Source: Pseudomonas sp. UBA1879
GTDB lineage: Bacteria > Pseudomonadota > Gammaproteobacteria > Pseudomonadales > Pseudomonadaceae
DNA length: 64,000 nt
Direction of reading: 5' to 3'
NCBI RefSeq assembly: GCF_002338065.1
Contig: NZ_DDHJ01000024.1
Span: 57,697-121,696 of the forward strand
The translations under genes were made by a program, and so were the position numbers. This document shows, piece after piece, positions 25,969 through 34,601 of the stretch (positions within the stretch are counted from its first letter, which is position 1; each line of letters opens with the position of its first letter). Below the pieces are notes generated by a model. The model worked only from the letters and a program-made list of their open reading frames with translations, made no database searches and was not told the origin of the DNA.

Positions 25969-27867
25969 TTAGATCGCGCCGCGTGCACGCAGCAGGTCAA
26001 GCACTTGCTTGACGCTGTCTTCGACGTTCAGCGTCTGAGTGTCGATCACCAGATCGGCATCCAGCGGCACGTCGTACGGGAAGGACTCCCCTGGAATGTT
26101 GTCCTTGTCCGCCGCGTACAGACCTTGTGGATCGCGTTCGCGGCACACTTGAGGCGATGCCTGGACGTAGACCGTGATCAGGCGGTCGTCGCCGATCAGC
26201 GCCTTGGCGTTGGAACGGCCAGCCGCATCGGGTGCAACGAACGCTGCCAGTGTTAGCAGGCCCGCTTCGTTGAACTGGCGCGCCACGTGAGCGGCACGAC
26301 GCCAGTTCTCGGTGCGACCGGCGCGATCCTGCGGTAGACCTTTGTTCAGGTCATGGCGCAGGTTCTGGCCATCAAGGACGAACACCGCACGGCCCATGTC
26401 GAACAGCTTGCGCTCCACGGCATAAGCCAGCGTGCTCTTGCCAGCGCCCGACAGGCCGCTGAACAACACAGTCGCGGGTTTCTGGCCGAAACGCTGGGCG
26501 CGCTCTTCGACCGAAACGTGAGCCAGCGCCCCATGGTGATTGCCCTGCCCTGCGGTGATCGGCGGTGCGATGATCATGCCCGCTGCGACGGTGCCGTTGG
26601 TCAAACGATCAATGACGATGAACGCGCCGGTGGTGCGGTTGCTGTCATAGCCGTCGAGTGCGATCGGCGCGTCGAGGCTGATCTTTACGCGACCGATTTC
26701 ATTCAACTGCAGCGCGCTGGCAGGGCCTTCTTCCAGCGTGTTCACATCGACCCGGTGGGTGATACTGGCGATCGAGCCGGGTACGTAGGAGGTGGCGCGC
26801 TTGATGTCGTATTTCTTGCCCGGCAGCATGGGCTCTTCAGCCATCCACACCAGCATGGCGTCGAAGGCATCGGCCACTTGCGGAACGTTGTCGGCGTGCA
26901 CCAACAGGTCGCCACGGGAGATGTCGATTTCGTCTTCCATGGTCAGGGTCACGGCCTGACCGGGGCCTGCGTGCTCCAACTCACCTTCGAAGGTGACGAT
27001 GGACTTCACGCGACTGCTCTTGCCCGACGGCAGCACGACGATGTCGTCGCCCTTGCGCACGATGCCGCTGGCCAGCGTACCGGCGAAGCCACGGAAGTTC
27101 AGGTTCGGGCGATTGACGTACTGCACCGGGAAGCGCAGATCGTCGAGGTTGCGGTCGCCTGCGATCTCGACGGTTTCGAGGATCTCCATCAGCGACTTGC
27201 CGGTATACCACGGCGAGCGCTCGCTCTTGTTCACAACGTTGTCGCCCTTGAGCGCCGACATCGGGACGAATTCCATGGTGGTCGGCTTGAGCGCGATGCG
27301 GTCGGCAAACTTCAGGTAATCGGCTTTGATCTGCTCGAAGATCGTTTCGTCGAAGCCGTTGAGGTCCATCTTGTTGATGGCGACTACGATGTGCTTGATG
27401 CCGAGCAGCGATGCGATGTAGCTGTGGCGGCGGGTCTGGGTCTGCACGCCGTAACGAGCGTCGACCAGAATGATCGCCAGGTCGCAGGTGGACGCACCGG
27501 TAGCCATGTTGCGGGTGTACTGCTCATGGCCGGGAGTGTCGGCAATGATGAATTTGCGTTTCGACGTCGAGAAGTAACGATAGGCGACGTCGATGGTAAT
27601 GCCCTGCTCGCGCTCGGCTTGCAGGCCGTCCACCAACAACGCCAGATCGACGTCATCGCCGGTGGTGCCAGACTTCTTGGAGTCACGGGTGATGGCTTCC
27701 AGGTGATCTTCGTAGATCATCTTGGAGTCGTGGAGCAGACGGCCGATCAGCGTGCTCTTGCCGTCGTCGACGTTGCCACAGGTCAGAAAGCGCAGCATCT
27801 CTTTACGTTCGTGCTGGCCCAGGTAAGCGAGGATGTCCTCGCTGATCAAATCAGATTGATGCGACAT
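25969..27867 (-). CDS. cysNC: CysNC, fused sulfate adenylyltransferase large subunit and APS kinase
   Basis: The N-terminal CysN part is a GTPase that with CysD makes adenosine 5'-phosphosulfate (APS); the C-terminal CysC part phosphorylates APS to PAPS. CysN motifs are GNVDDGKS at 31-38 (G1), DTPGHEQ (G3) and NKMD (G4). The kinase P-loop GLSGAGKST starts at about residue 471, followed by DGQNLRHDLN. The 632-residue fusion is the usual Pseudomonas arrangement, whereas E. coli has separate cysN and cysC. It follows cysD by 9 bases. Confidence 0.97.
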   Translation of the reverse strand: MSHQSDLISEDILAYLGQHERKEMLRFLTCGNVDDGKSTLIGRLLHDSKMIYEDHLEAITRDSKKSGTTGDDVDLALLVDGLQAEREQGITIDVAYRYFSTSKRKFIIADTPGHEQYTRNMATGASTCDLAIILVDARYGVQTQTRRHSYIASLLGIKHIVVAINKMDLNGFDETIFEQIKADYLKFADRIALKPTTMEFVPMSALKGDNVVNKSERSPWYTGKSLMEILETVEIAGDRNLDDLRFPVQYVNRPNLNFRGFAGTLASGIVRKGDDIVVLPSGKSSRVKSIVTFEGELEHAGPGQAVTLTMEDEIDISRGDLLVHADNVPQVADAFDAMLVWMAEEPMLPGKKYDIKRATSYVPGSIASITHRVDVNTLEEGPASALQLNEIGRVKISLDAPIALDGYDSNRTTGAFIVIDRLTNGTVAAGMIIAPPITAGQGNHHGALAHVSVEERAQRFGQKPATVLFSGLSGAGKSTLAYAVERKLFDMGRAVFVLDGQNLRHDLNKGLPQDRAGRTENWRRAAHVARQFNEAGLLTLAAFVAPDAAGRSNAKALIGDDRLITVYVQASPQVCRERDPQGLYAADKDNIPGESFPYDVPLDADLVIDTQTLNVEDSVKQVLDLLRARGAI

Positions 27868-27876
27868 GACAACCCC

Positions 27877-28794
27877 TTAGAAATAACCTTGACGTTTTTT
27901 ATCTTCCATCGAGCCCGCACCATCGTGGTCGATGACGCGGCCTTGGCGCTCGGAAGTTCGTGTCAGGAGCATTTCCTGGATGATGTCCGTCAGGGTCTCG
28001 GCTTCCGACTCGACAGCGCCCGTCAACGGGTAGCAGCCCAGGGTACGGAAACGCACTTTCTTTTTGACGATGCGCGCTTTTTCCTCGTCGGTGAGGTGTT
28101 CGAGGATGCGGTCGTCGTCGATCATGATCAGGGTGCCGTTCTTCTCGATGACTTCACGCTCGGCGGCGAAGTACAGCGGCACGATGGGGATGCCTTCGAG
28201 GTAGATGTATTGCCAGATGTCCAGCTCGGTCCAGTTGGAAAGCGGGAAGACGCGGATCGACTCGCCTTTGTTGACGTTGCCGTTGTAAACGTTCCACAGC
28301 TCGGGGCGCTGGTTTTTCGGGTCCCAGCGGTGCTTGCTGTCGCGGAAGGAATACACGCGTTCCTTGGCGCGAGACTTCTCTTCGTCGCGGCGCGCGCCAC
28401 CGAAGGCAGCGTCGAAGCCGTGCTTGTCCAGCGCCTGCTTGAGGCCCTGGGTTTTCATGATGTCGGTGTGTTTGGAACTGCCGTGGGTGAACGGGTTGAT
28501 GTCCTGCGCCACGCCTTCCGGGTTGATGTGGGTGATGAGCTCAAGGCCCATCTCCTCGACCATCTTGTCGCGGAAGCGGTACATTTCCTGGAATTTCCAA
28601 CGCGTGTCGACGTGCATCACCGGGAACGGCAGCTTGCCCGGAAAGAACGCCTTGCGCGCCAGGTGCAGCATCACGGCGGAGTCCTTGCCGATCGAGTACA
28701 GCATCACCGGGTTATCGAACTCGGCGGCGACCTCGCGGATGATGTGGATGCTTTCCGCCTCCAGCTGTTTCAGATGCGTCAGTTTGTCGACCAT
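27877..28794 (-). CDS. cysD: CysD, sulfate adenylyltransferase subunit 2
   Basis: CysD is the ATP-pyrophosphatase-type catalytic subunit forming APS from sulfate and ATP. The PP-loop SIGKDS is at residues 34-39, and the family strings FPVMHVDTRWKF and RRDEEKSRAKER are present. The 305-residue length is standard. It is the first gene of cysD-cysNC and is preceded by a perfect 17-base inverted repeat that may be regulatory. Confidence 0.97.
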   Translation of the reverse strand: MVDKLTHLKQLEAESIHIIREVAAEFDNPVMLYSIGKDSAVMLHLARKAFFPGKLPFPVMHVDTRWKFQEMYRFRDKMVEEMGLELITHINPEGVAQDINPFTHGSSKHTDIMKTQGLKQALDKHGFDAAFGGARRDEEKSRAKERVYSFRDSKHRWDPKNQRPELWNVYNGNVNKGESIRVFPLSNWTELDIWQYIYLEGIPIVPLYFAAEREVIEKNGTLIMIDDDRILEHLTDEEKARIVKKKVRFRTLGCYPLTGAVESEAETLTDIIQEMLLTRTSERQGRVIDHDGAGSMEDKKRQGYF

Positions 28795-28891
28795 GGTTAC
28801 TCACGGGATAACGTACTTGTGTGGGAGAGCCTGCGGGCTCTGTCGAGCGAGGCACTTTATCATGAGGCCCGATTCTAATCAGCGATGCCTA

Positions 28892-28908
28892 TAGATCGAA
28901 ACGATCTA
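28892..28908. promoter_or_regulatory. Perfect inverted repeat upstream of cysD
   Basis: TAGATCG-AAA-CGATCTA has perfect 7-bp arms and sits about 100 bases before the cysD start, inside a locally A/T-rich stretch. A TAGAAT on the minus strand just downstream could be a -10 element. The rest of 28795-29088 shows no gene; around 29035-29060 there is one REP-like half (CGCGAGCAAGCCGGCTACTAC). Confidence 0.45.
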
Positions 28909-29088
28909 GTGATATAGCTCGCGATTTGGATGCCCGGCGTTCGTGGTCGTCCTCCCGTGAGCGTCGGCTTGCTGCGGGCCGCGGTCGGACGGAGGGGTCA
29001 TTTCATCCACAGATGTGTTGGATGACACTCCGCTTTCGCGAGCAAGCCGGCTACTACAAGAGAAATCCTGAGGATGCGTGAGGCCACT

Positions 29089-29847
29089 TCAAATTGGATT
29101 GGGGCAATCGATGAACAGATGCTCCAGCGCAAAGCGTCGCGCCAGGTAATCGCCGAGGGCCTGGACCCCATAACGCTCCGTAGCGTGGTGGCCCGCGGCG
29201 ATGAAACTGATGTCGTTTTCTCGCGCGCTGTGGAAGGTCTGCTCGGACGCCTCGCCACTCAGGTACAGATCGACCCCCGCGGCAATCGCTTGGTCGATGT
29301 AGCCCTGTCCGCCTCCCGTGCACCAGCCCACCCTACGGATCATATCGCTGCCTTCTATAAGGACAGGTTCGCGCCCCAGCGCACTTTGCACGCGGTGGGC
29401 GAAATCACGCGGGGTCATGGGCTCGGACAATGAACCCACTAAACCTACGATGCGGGGATTGTCCGGATCGAGCGGGCCTTCGACGGTAATGTCCAGCTGT
29501 CGCGCCAGTTGCACGTTGTTGCCGACTTCGGCGTGCAAGTCCAATGGCAGGTGGTAGGCCAGCAGGCTGATGTCGTGCTTGAGCAAGGTCTTGAGGCGCC
29601 GCTGCTTCATGCCGGTGATGCATGGGTTTTCGCCTTTCCAGAAATAGCCGTGGTGTACCAGCACCAAGTCGGCATTGGCCTCGACGGCGGCGTCCAGCAA
29701 TGCCTGGCTGGCAGTGACGCCGGAAACGATTCGAGTGACCTGTGGACGCCCCTCGACCTGCAGACCGTTGGGGCAATAATCCTGAACCCGGGCACTGCCC
29801 AGATAGCGGTCGGCTTCGGCCACCAGAGTGCTCAGAGAAACAGCCAT
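29089..29847 (-). CDS. Nif3/YbgI-type metal-binding protein
   Basis: A 252-residue member of the Nif3 family, often annotated GTP cyclohydrolase 1 type 2, with no firmly known function. Dinuclear metal motifs are visible: VHHGYFW (His65, His66), AYHLPLDLH and the C-terminal GHHATERYG. The central GLVG and WCTGGGQGYID strings are typical. It is divergent from algW with about 100 bases between them. Confidence 0.9.
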   Translation of the reverse strand: MAVSLSTLVAEADRYLGSARVQDYCPNGLQVEGRPQVTRIVSGVTASQALLDAAVEANADLVLVHHGYFWKGENPCITGMKQRRLKTLLKHDISLLAYHLPLDLHAEVGNNVQLARQLDITVEGPLDPDNPRIVGLVGSLSEPMTPRDFAHRVQSALGREPVLIEGSDMIRRVGWCTGGGQGYIDQAIAAGVDLYLSGEASEQTFHSARENDISFIAAGHHATERYGVQALGDYLARRFALEHLFIDCPNPI

Positions 29848-29889
29848 AAAAGTCTCCTAAATTTGCGGTTCAGACCGTCCCGGTCCTCG

Positions 29890-29895
29890 TATAAT
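29890..29895 (+). promoter_or_regulatory. Candidate -10 box of algW
   Basis: A perfect TATAAT lies 54 bases upstream of the algW ATG in the divergent gap. I could not find a good -35 at normal spacing, so the promoter may depend on an activator. Confidence 0.4.
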
Positions 29896-29948
29896 GCCCG
29901 CCATTATGGCGCAGGTAAGCTGCGTATCTACCCTCAGGACCTTGCTCA

Positions 29949-31109
29949 ATGTTCAAAGCGCTGCGTTTTCTCGGCTGGCCATTGCTCGCTGGTGTGCTTA
30001 TCGCTTTATTGATTATCCAGCGCTATCCCCAGTGGGTCGGCCTGCCCAGTCAGGACGTCAATCTGCAACAGGCGCCCCAGACTGCGTTCATTCAACAAGG
30101 CCCGGTGTCCTACGCCGACGCCGTGAGCAGCGCAGCCCCGGCCGTGGCCAACTTGTACACGACCAAAATGGTCAATAACAAACCCAACCACCCCCTGTTC
30201 GAAGATCCCCAGTTCCGCCGCTTCTTCGGTGACAACCTGCCCAAGCAACGACGCATGGAATCGAGCCTGGGCTCGGCGGTGATCATGAGCCCCGAGGGCT
30301 ATCTGCTGACCAACAACCACGTGACCTCCGGCGCTGACCAGATCGTCGTTGCGTTGAAGGACGGCCGCGAGACCATCGCCCGTGTGATCGGCAGCGATCC
30401 GGAAACCGATCTCGCGGTGTTGAAGATCGACCTGAAGAATCTGCCCTCCATCACCCTCGGCAGTTCCGACAGCATTCGCATTGGTGACGTTGCCCTGGCC
30501 ATCGGCAACCCGTTCGGCGTTGGCCAGACGGTGACCATGGGCATCATCAGTGCCACCGGCCGCAATCAACTGGGCCTGAACACGTACGAAGATTTCATTC
30601 AAACCGACGCCGCGATCAACCCCGGCAACTCGGGCGGCGCGCTGGTGGACGCCAACGGCAACTTGACCGGGATCAACACGGCGATTTTCTCCAAGTCGGG
30701 CGGCTCGCAAGGCATCGGCTTCGCGATCCCGACCAAGCTGGCGCTGGAGGTGATGAAGTCGATCATCGAGCACGGCCAGGTGATCCGCGGCTGGCTCGGC
30801 ATCGAGGTGCAGCCGCTGACGCAGGAGCTGGCCGAATCCTTCGGTTTGAAAGACCGTCCGGGGATTGTAGTGGCCGGAATCTTCCGCGATGGGCCTGCGC
30901 AGAAGGCCGGTCTGCAATTGGGTGATGTGATCCTAAGCATCAACGGCGAGCCTGCCGGTGACGGCCGTCGGTCGATGAACCAGGTGGCGCGCACCAAGCC
31001 AGCGGAAAAGATCGCGATTCAGGTCATGCGCAACGGCAAGGAGTTGAAGTTGATGGCTGAAGTGGGGCTGCGCCCGCCGCAGACGCCGCCGCCTGCGGCT
31101 GAGGATTAA
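29949..31109 (+). CDS. algW: AlgW, DegS-like periplasmic serine protease
   Basis: AlgW is the membrane-anchored site-1 protease that cleaves the anti-sigma factor MucA after sensing misfolded outer-membrane proteins, starting AlgU activation. The 386-residue protein has one N-terminal membrane anchor (about 8-23), a trypsin-like domain with His124 (TNNHV), Asp154 (ETDLAV) and Ser228 (GNSGG), and one PDZ domain at about 280-370. A single PDZ with an anchor distinguishes it from MucD/DegP. It is transcribed alone and followed by a REP pair. Confidence 0.93.
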   Translation: MFKALRFLGWPLLAGVLIALLIIQRYPQWVGLPSQDVNLQQAPQTAFIQQGPVSYADAVSSAAPAVANLYTTKMVNNKPNHPLFEDPQFRRFFGDNLPKQRRMESSLGSAVIMSPEGYLLTNNHVTSGADQIVVALKDGRETIARVIGSDPETDLAVLKIDLKNLPSITLGSSDSIRIGDVALAIGNPFGVGQTVTMGIISATGRNQLGLNTYEDFIQTDAAINPGNSGGALVDANGNLTGINTAIFSKSGGSQGIGFAIPTKLALEVMKSIIEHGQVIRGWLGIEVQPLTQELAESFGLKDRPGIVVAGIFRDGPAQKAGLQLGDVILSINGEPAGDGRRSMNQVARTKPAEKIAIQVMRNGKELKLMAEVGLRPPQTPPPAAED

Positions 31110-31172
31110 GCTTCAGGCATGCAGAGGCGGGGTACCGGCAACCTGATTGTCGGCTGAACCGCCGCGGCCAAC

Positions 31173-31261
31173 TGTAGGAGCGCGCTTGCCCGCGATCGCG
31201 TTTGATCAGGCAACACATCAGCCATTGACCCATCGCAATCGCGGGCAAGCACGCTCCTACA
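31173..31261. repeat. REP doublet (inverted pair) between algW and hisC
   Basis: TGTAGGAGCGCGCTTGCCCG at the left is mirrored by CGGGCAAGCACGCTCCTACA at the right, the clearest such pair in the window, with a spacer of about 50 bases. It lies between the convergent 3' ends of algW and hisC and could form a long stem in both transcripts. Confidence 0.88.
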
Positions 31262-31269
31262 ATAAATCG

Positions 31270-32322
31270 CTACAACGCCCCCAACGCATCCACCAGCGCT
31301 TGATTCTGCTCTGGCGTGCCGATGGAGATGCGCAGGAATTGCGCGATGCGCTCCTGTTTGAAGTGGCGAACGATCACGCCCTGCTCACGCACCTTGGCCG
31401 CGAGGCCCGCTGCATCGTGGTTGGGGTGGCGAGCGAAGATGAAGTTCGCGGCCGATGGCAACACGTCGAAGCCTTTAGCTTGCAGCTGCCCAACCAGCTT
31501 TTCGCGACTGGCGATGACCTGCTTGCACGTCTGCTCGAAGTATTCGCGATCATCGAACGCCGCCGCCGCGCCGGCAATGGCGACGCGATCCAGAGGGTAG
31601 GAGTTGAAGCTGTTTTTGACTCGCTCCAGCGCCTCGATCAGATCAGGGTGCCCCACCGCAAGGCCGACGCGCAGGCCTGCCAGTGAACGGGACTTGGACA
31701 GGGTCTGGGTGACCAGCAGGTTCGGGTAACGATCTACCAGACTGATGGCTGTCTGCCCGCCAAAGTCGATGTAGGCCTCGTCGACGATCACCACTGAATC
31801 CGGGCTGGCTTCGAGGATCTGCTCGACCGCCTCCAACGCCATCAAGCAGCCCGTCGGTGCGTTGGGGTTGGGGAAAATAATCCCGCCGTTCGGCCGCGCG
31901 TAGTCTTCGACACGAATCTGAAACTGCTCGTCCAGCGGCACCGCTTCGTACGCCACGCCGTACAGGCCGCAGTACACCGGGTAAAAGCTGTAGCTGATGT
32001 CCGGGAACAGCAGCGGCTTTTCTTGCAGAAAGAACGCGTGATACGCGTGGGCCAGCACCTCATCGGAGCCGTTGCCGAGGAACACGCGGTTGGCCTCAAC
32101 GCCGTAATAACGGGCCACAGCCTGCTTCAGCAGATCGCCGTTGGGATCGGGATAAAGGCGCAGGTCGTCGTTGACCTCGGCGCGCATCGCTTCAATCGCC
32201 TTGGGCGACGGGCCGTAGGGGTTTTCGTTGGTGTTCAGTTTCACCAACTTGGTCAGCTTGGGTTGTTCGCCCGGCACGTAAGGCACGAGGTCACGAACGA
32301 AAGGACTCCAGAACTTGCTCAT
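31270..32322 (-). CDS. hisC: HisC, histidinol-phosphate aminotransferase
   Basis: This PLP enzyme converts imidazole-acetol phosphate to histidinol phosphate. The class I/II aminotransferase motifs are NTNENPYGPSP, FLGNGSDEVL, FPNPNAPTG, VDEAYIDFGG and the PLP-lysine region TQTLSKSRSLAGLRVG. The start ATG at 32322 (MSKFWSPF) is chosen; a GTG at 32328 overlapping the hisD stop would add two residues. About 350 residues, normal for the family. It is the last gene of the long mla-murA-his gene string. Confidence 0.96.
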   Translation of the reverse strand: MSKFWSPFVRDLVPYVPGEQPKLTKLVKLNTNENPYGPSPKAIEAMRAEVNDDLRLYPDPNGDLLKQAVARYYGVEANRVFLGNGSDEVLAHAYHAFFLQEKPLLFPDISYSFYPVYCGLYGVAYEAVPLDEQFQIRVEDYARPNGGIIFPNPNAPTGCLMALEAVEQILEASPDSVVIVDEAYIDFGGQTAISLVDRYPNLLVTQTLSKSRSLAGLRVGLAVGHPDLIEALERVKNSFNSYPLDRVAIAGAAAAFDDREYFEQTCKQVIASREKLVGQLQAKGFDVLPSAANFIFARHPNHDAAGLAAKVREQGVIVRHFKQERIAQFLRISIGTPEQNQALVDALGAL

Positions 32323-32324
32323 GC

Positions 32325-33653
32325 TCACTTGCCTTCTTGTTGATTGTCGACGATCCGGTATTCGGCACTGCGCGCGTGGGCGGTCAGCGACTCGCCCCGC
32401 GCCAGCACCGAAGCGGTTTTGCCCAGCTCTGACGCGCCCTCTTCCGAGCAGAAAATGATCGAGGAGCGCTTCTGGAAGTCATAGACACCCAGCGGCGACG
32501 AGAAGCGCGCCGTGCCTGACGTCGGCAGTACGTGGTTCGGGCCTGCGCAGTAGTCGCCCAATGCTTCGGAGGTGTGACGCCCCATGAAGATCGCGCCCGC
32601 ATGACGAATCTGGGGCAGCCAGGCTTGAGGATCGGCCACCGAGAGCTCCAAGTGTTCGGGCGCAATGCGGTTGGCGACTTCGATGGCTTGCGTCATGTCA
32701 GCCACCTTGATCAGCGCGCCACGCCCGTTGATCGAGGTGTTGATGATCTCGGCGCGTTCAAGGGTCGGCATCAGTTTGGCGATGCTCGTAGCGACCTGAT
32801 CGAGAAAGGCAGCGTCCGGGCTGACCAGAATCGCTTGAGCGTCTTCGTCGTGTTCGGCTTGGGAGAACAGATCCATGGCAATCCAGTCAGGGTCGGTCTG
32901 GCCGTCGCACACCACGAGGATTTCCGACGGACCGGCAATCATGTCGATGCCGACCTGACCAAACACATGGCGTTTGGCAGTCGCGACGTAGATGTTGCCG
33001 GGACCAACCACTTTGTCGACCTGTGGGACGCTTTCCGTGCCGTACGCCAGTGCTGCCACCGCTTGCGCACCACCAATGGTGAACACGCGGTCAACCCCCG
33101 CGATGCAGGCAGCAGCCAACACCAGTTCGTTGATTTCACCGCGCGGCGTCGGCACGACCATCACCACTTCGCCAACACCCGCCACCTTGGCCGGAATTGC
33201 GTTCATCAACACTGACGAGGGGTAGGATGCCTTGCCGCCCGGTACATACAGTCCCGCGCGGTCCAGCGGCGTGACCTTCTGCCCTAGCACGGTGCCGTCC
33301 GCTTCGGTGTAACTCCAGGAATCCTGCTTCTGGCGTTCATGGTAATTGCGCACGCGCTCGGCAGCTTTTTCCAGCGCCTGACGTTGAGCCGGGGTAATGC
33401 GTGTCAGCGCCAGTTCCAGCCGCTCGCGGGGCAGAATCAGGTCAGCCATGGAGGCCGCGTCCAGGCCATCGAAACGCTGGGTGTATTCCACCAGCGCCGC
33501 ATCGCCACGCTCGCGCACGTTCTTGATGATCTCCAGCACACGCTGATTGACCGAATCGTCGGACACGCTTTCCCAGCTCAGCAGATGATCCAGATGTCGG
33601 GCGAAATCCGGGTCAGCAGCGTCGAGTCGGCGAAGGGTGTTGGAAGTGGTCAT
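32325..33653 (-). CDS. hisD: HisD, histidinol dehydrogenase
   Basis: HisD oxidises histidinol to histidine in two NAD-dependent steps with a bound zinc. Family motifs include GLYVPGGKASYPSSVLMN, IGGAQAVAALAYGTESVPQVDKVVGPGN, IDMIAGPSEILV, SQAEHDEDAQ and PEHLEL. Length 442 residues. It overlaps or nearly abuts hisC downstream and follows hisG after a 147-base gap. Confidence 0.97.
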   Translation of the reverse strand: MTTSNTLRRLDAADPDFARHLDHLLSWESVSDDSVNQRVLEIIKNVRERGDAALVEYTQRFDGLDAASMADLILPRERLELALTRITPAQRQALEKAAERVRNYHERQKQDSWSYTEADGTVLGQKVTPLDRAGLYVPGGKASYPSSVLMNAIPAKVAGVGEVVMVVPTPRGEINELVLAAACIAGVDRVFTIGGAQAVAALAYGTESVPQVDKVVGPGNIYVATAKRHVFGQVGIDMIAGPSEILVVCDGQTDPDWIAMDLFSQAEHDEDAQAILVSPDAAFLDQVATSIAKLMPTLERAEIINTSINGRGALIKVADMTQAIEVANRIAPEHLELSVADPQAWLPQIRHAGAIFMGRHTSEALGDYCAGPNHVLPTSGTARFSSPLGVYDFQKRSSIIFCSEEGASELGKTASVLARGESLTAHARSAEYRIVDNQQEGK

Positions 33654-33800
33654 AGCGTGAGCCTCTATAAATGGCGTTTTCTCAGGAGCCTAATGCGAAG
33701 GCAGGGGCCTAAGCTACCAAGCCATCCGCGCAGGCACCTGAGAAATTTGGCTATGACACGGATAGCTGGGCGGGACTTTTTTCAGAGCCCCGCGAAACAG

Positions 33801-34436
33801 TCAACCGCGGTGTCGCGACTCCACGGCAGCGCGAAGGGTGTCGATGAGGGCCTGGATGCGGCCGTGCTGCATCTTCATGGAAGCTTTGTTGACGACCAGG
33901 CGCGAACTGATGTGGGCGATCAGCTCTTGAGGCTCGAGGCCATTGGCTCGCAGCGTGTTGCCGGTGTCGACGACGTCAATGATCTTGTCGGCAAGGTTCA
34001 CCAGCGGCGCCAGCTCCATGGAGCCGTACAGCTTGATGATGTCGACCTGGCGACCCTGTTCAGCGTAATACCGCTTGGCCACGTTGACGAACTTGGTCGC
34101 CACGCGGAGTCGGCCCTTGGGCTCGACCGCCCCCACCGCTCCTGCGGTCATCAGTTTGCACTGGGCAATTTGCAGGTCCAGCGGCTCGTAAAGGCCCTGA
34201 CCGCCGTATTCCATCAGCACGTCCTTGCCCGCCACACCCAGGTCCGCCGCACCATGCTCGACGTACGTTGGCACGTCCGTCGCCCGCACGATCAGCAAGC
34301 GCACGTCGTCCTGCGTCGTCGGAATGATCAACTTGCGGCTCTTGTCCGGATTCTCGGTCGGCACGATGCCCGCGGCAGCGAGAAGCGGCAGAGTGTCGTC
34401 AAGGATTCGGCCCTTGGACAGTGCGATGGTCAACAT
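33801..34436 (-). CDS. hisG: HisG, ATP phosphoribosyltransferase (short form)
   Basis: HisG catalyses the first step of histidine synthesis, joining ATP and PRPP. The protein of about 211 residues is the short form, which lacks the C-terminal regulatory domain and works with HisZ; hisZ is not in this window. Motifs are LSKGRILDDTLPLL, RATDVPTYVEHGAADLGVAGKDVL and VDTGNTLRANGL. I chose ATG 34436 (MLTIALSKGR) by family; ATG 34445 would add three residues and is nearer to an AAGGA sequence. Confidence 0.95.
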   Translation of the reverse strand: MLTIALSKGRILDDTLPLLAAAGIVPTENPDKSRKLIIPTTQDDVRLLIVRATDVPTYVEHGAADLGVAGKDVLMEYGGQGLYEPLDLQIAQCKLMTAGAVGAVEPKGRLRVATKFVNVAKRYYAEQGRQVDIIKLYGSMELAPLVNLADKIIDVVDTGNTLRANGLEPQELIAHISSRLVVNKASMKMQHGRIQALIDTLRAAVESRHRG

Positions 34437-34559
34437 GGGAAACATCAGTCCTTATCAGCATGCGCATGCCGGGTCGCAATTGGCGCCCGGCAGCCGTCGA
34501 GTCGTCAGAGACGGACCCGAGGTGAAACAATTCAAAAGGTCAAACCTTCAAACAACCGT

Positions 34560-34588
34560 CCCGTTACCCGGTGACTCCGGGGAACGGG
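34560..34588. other. Stable hairpin between hisG and murA
   Basis: CCCGTTACCCGG pairs with CCGGGGAACGGG around a TGACT loop: 11 of 12 pairs match with one internal A-G mismatch. It sits 13 bases after the murA stop on the minus strand. No T-tract follows on either strand, so it looks like an mRNA stability or processing element and not a classical terminator. Confidence 0.5.
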
Positions 34589-34601
34589 AGGTCGAGGATT
34601 G

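Noticed and set aside
26353..28878. 841-codon plus-strand open frame opposite cysNC and cysD
   Set aside because: It is fully antisense to two well-recognised genes, has no family resemblance and starts without a ribosome site. Long antisense frames are expected in this high-GC DNA.
33741..33800. GCGGGGCTCTGAAAAAAGTCCCGC hairpin as terminator after hisG
   Set aside because: The stem is short, the A-run lies in the loop and there is no T-tract after it on the minus strand.
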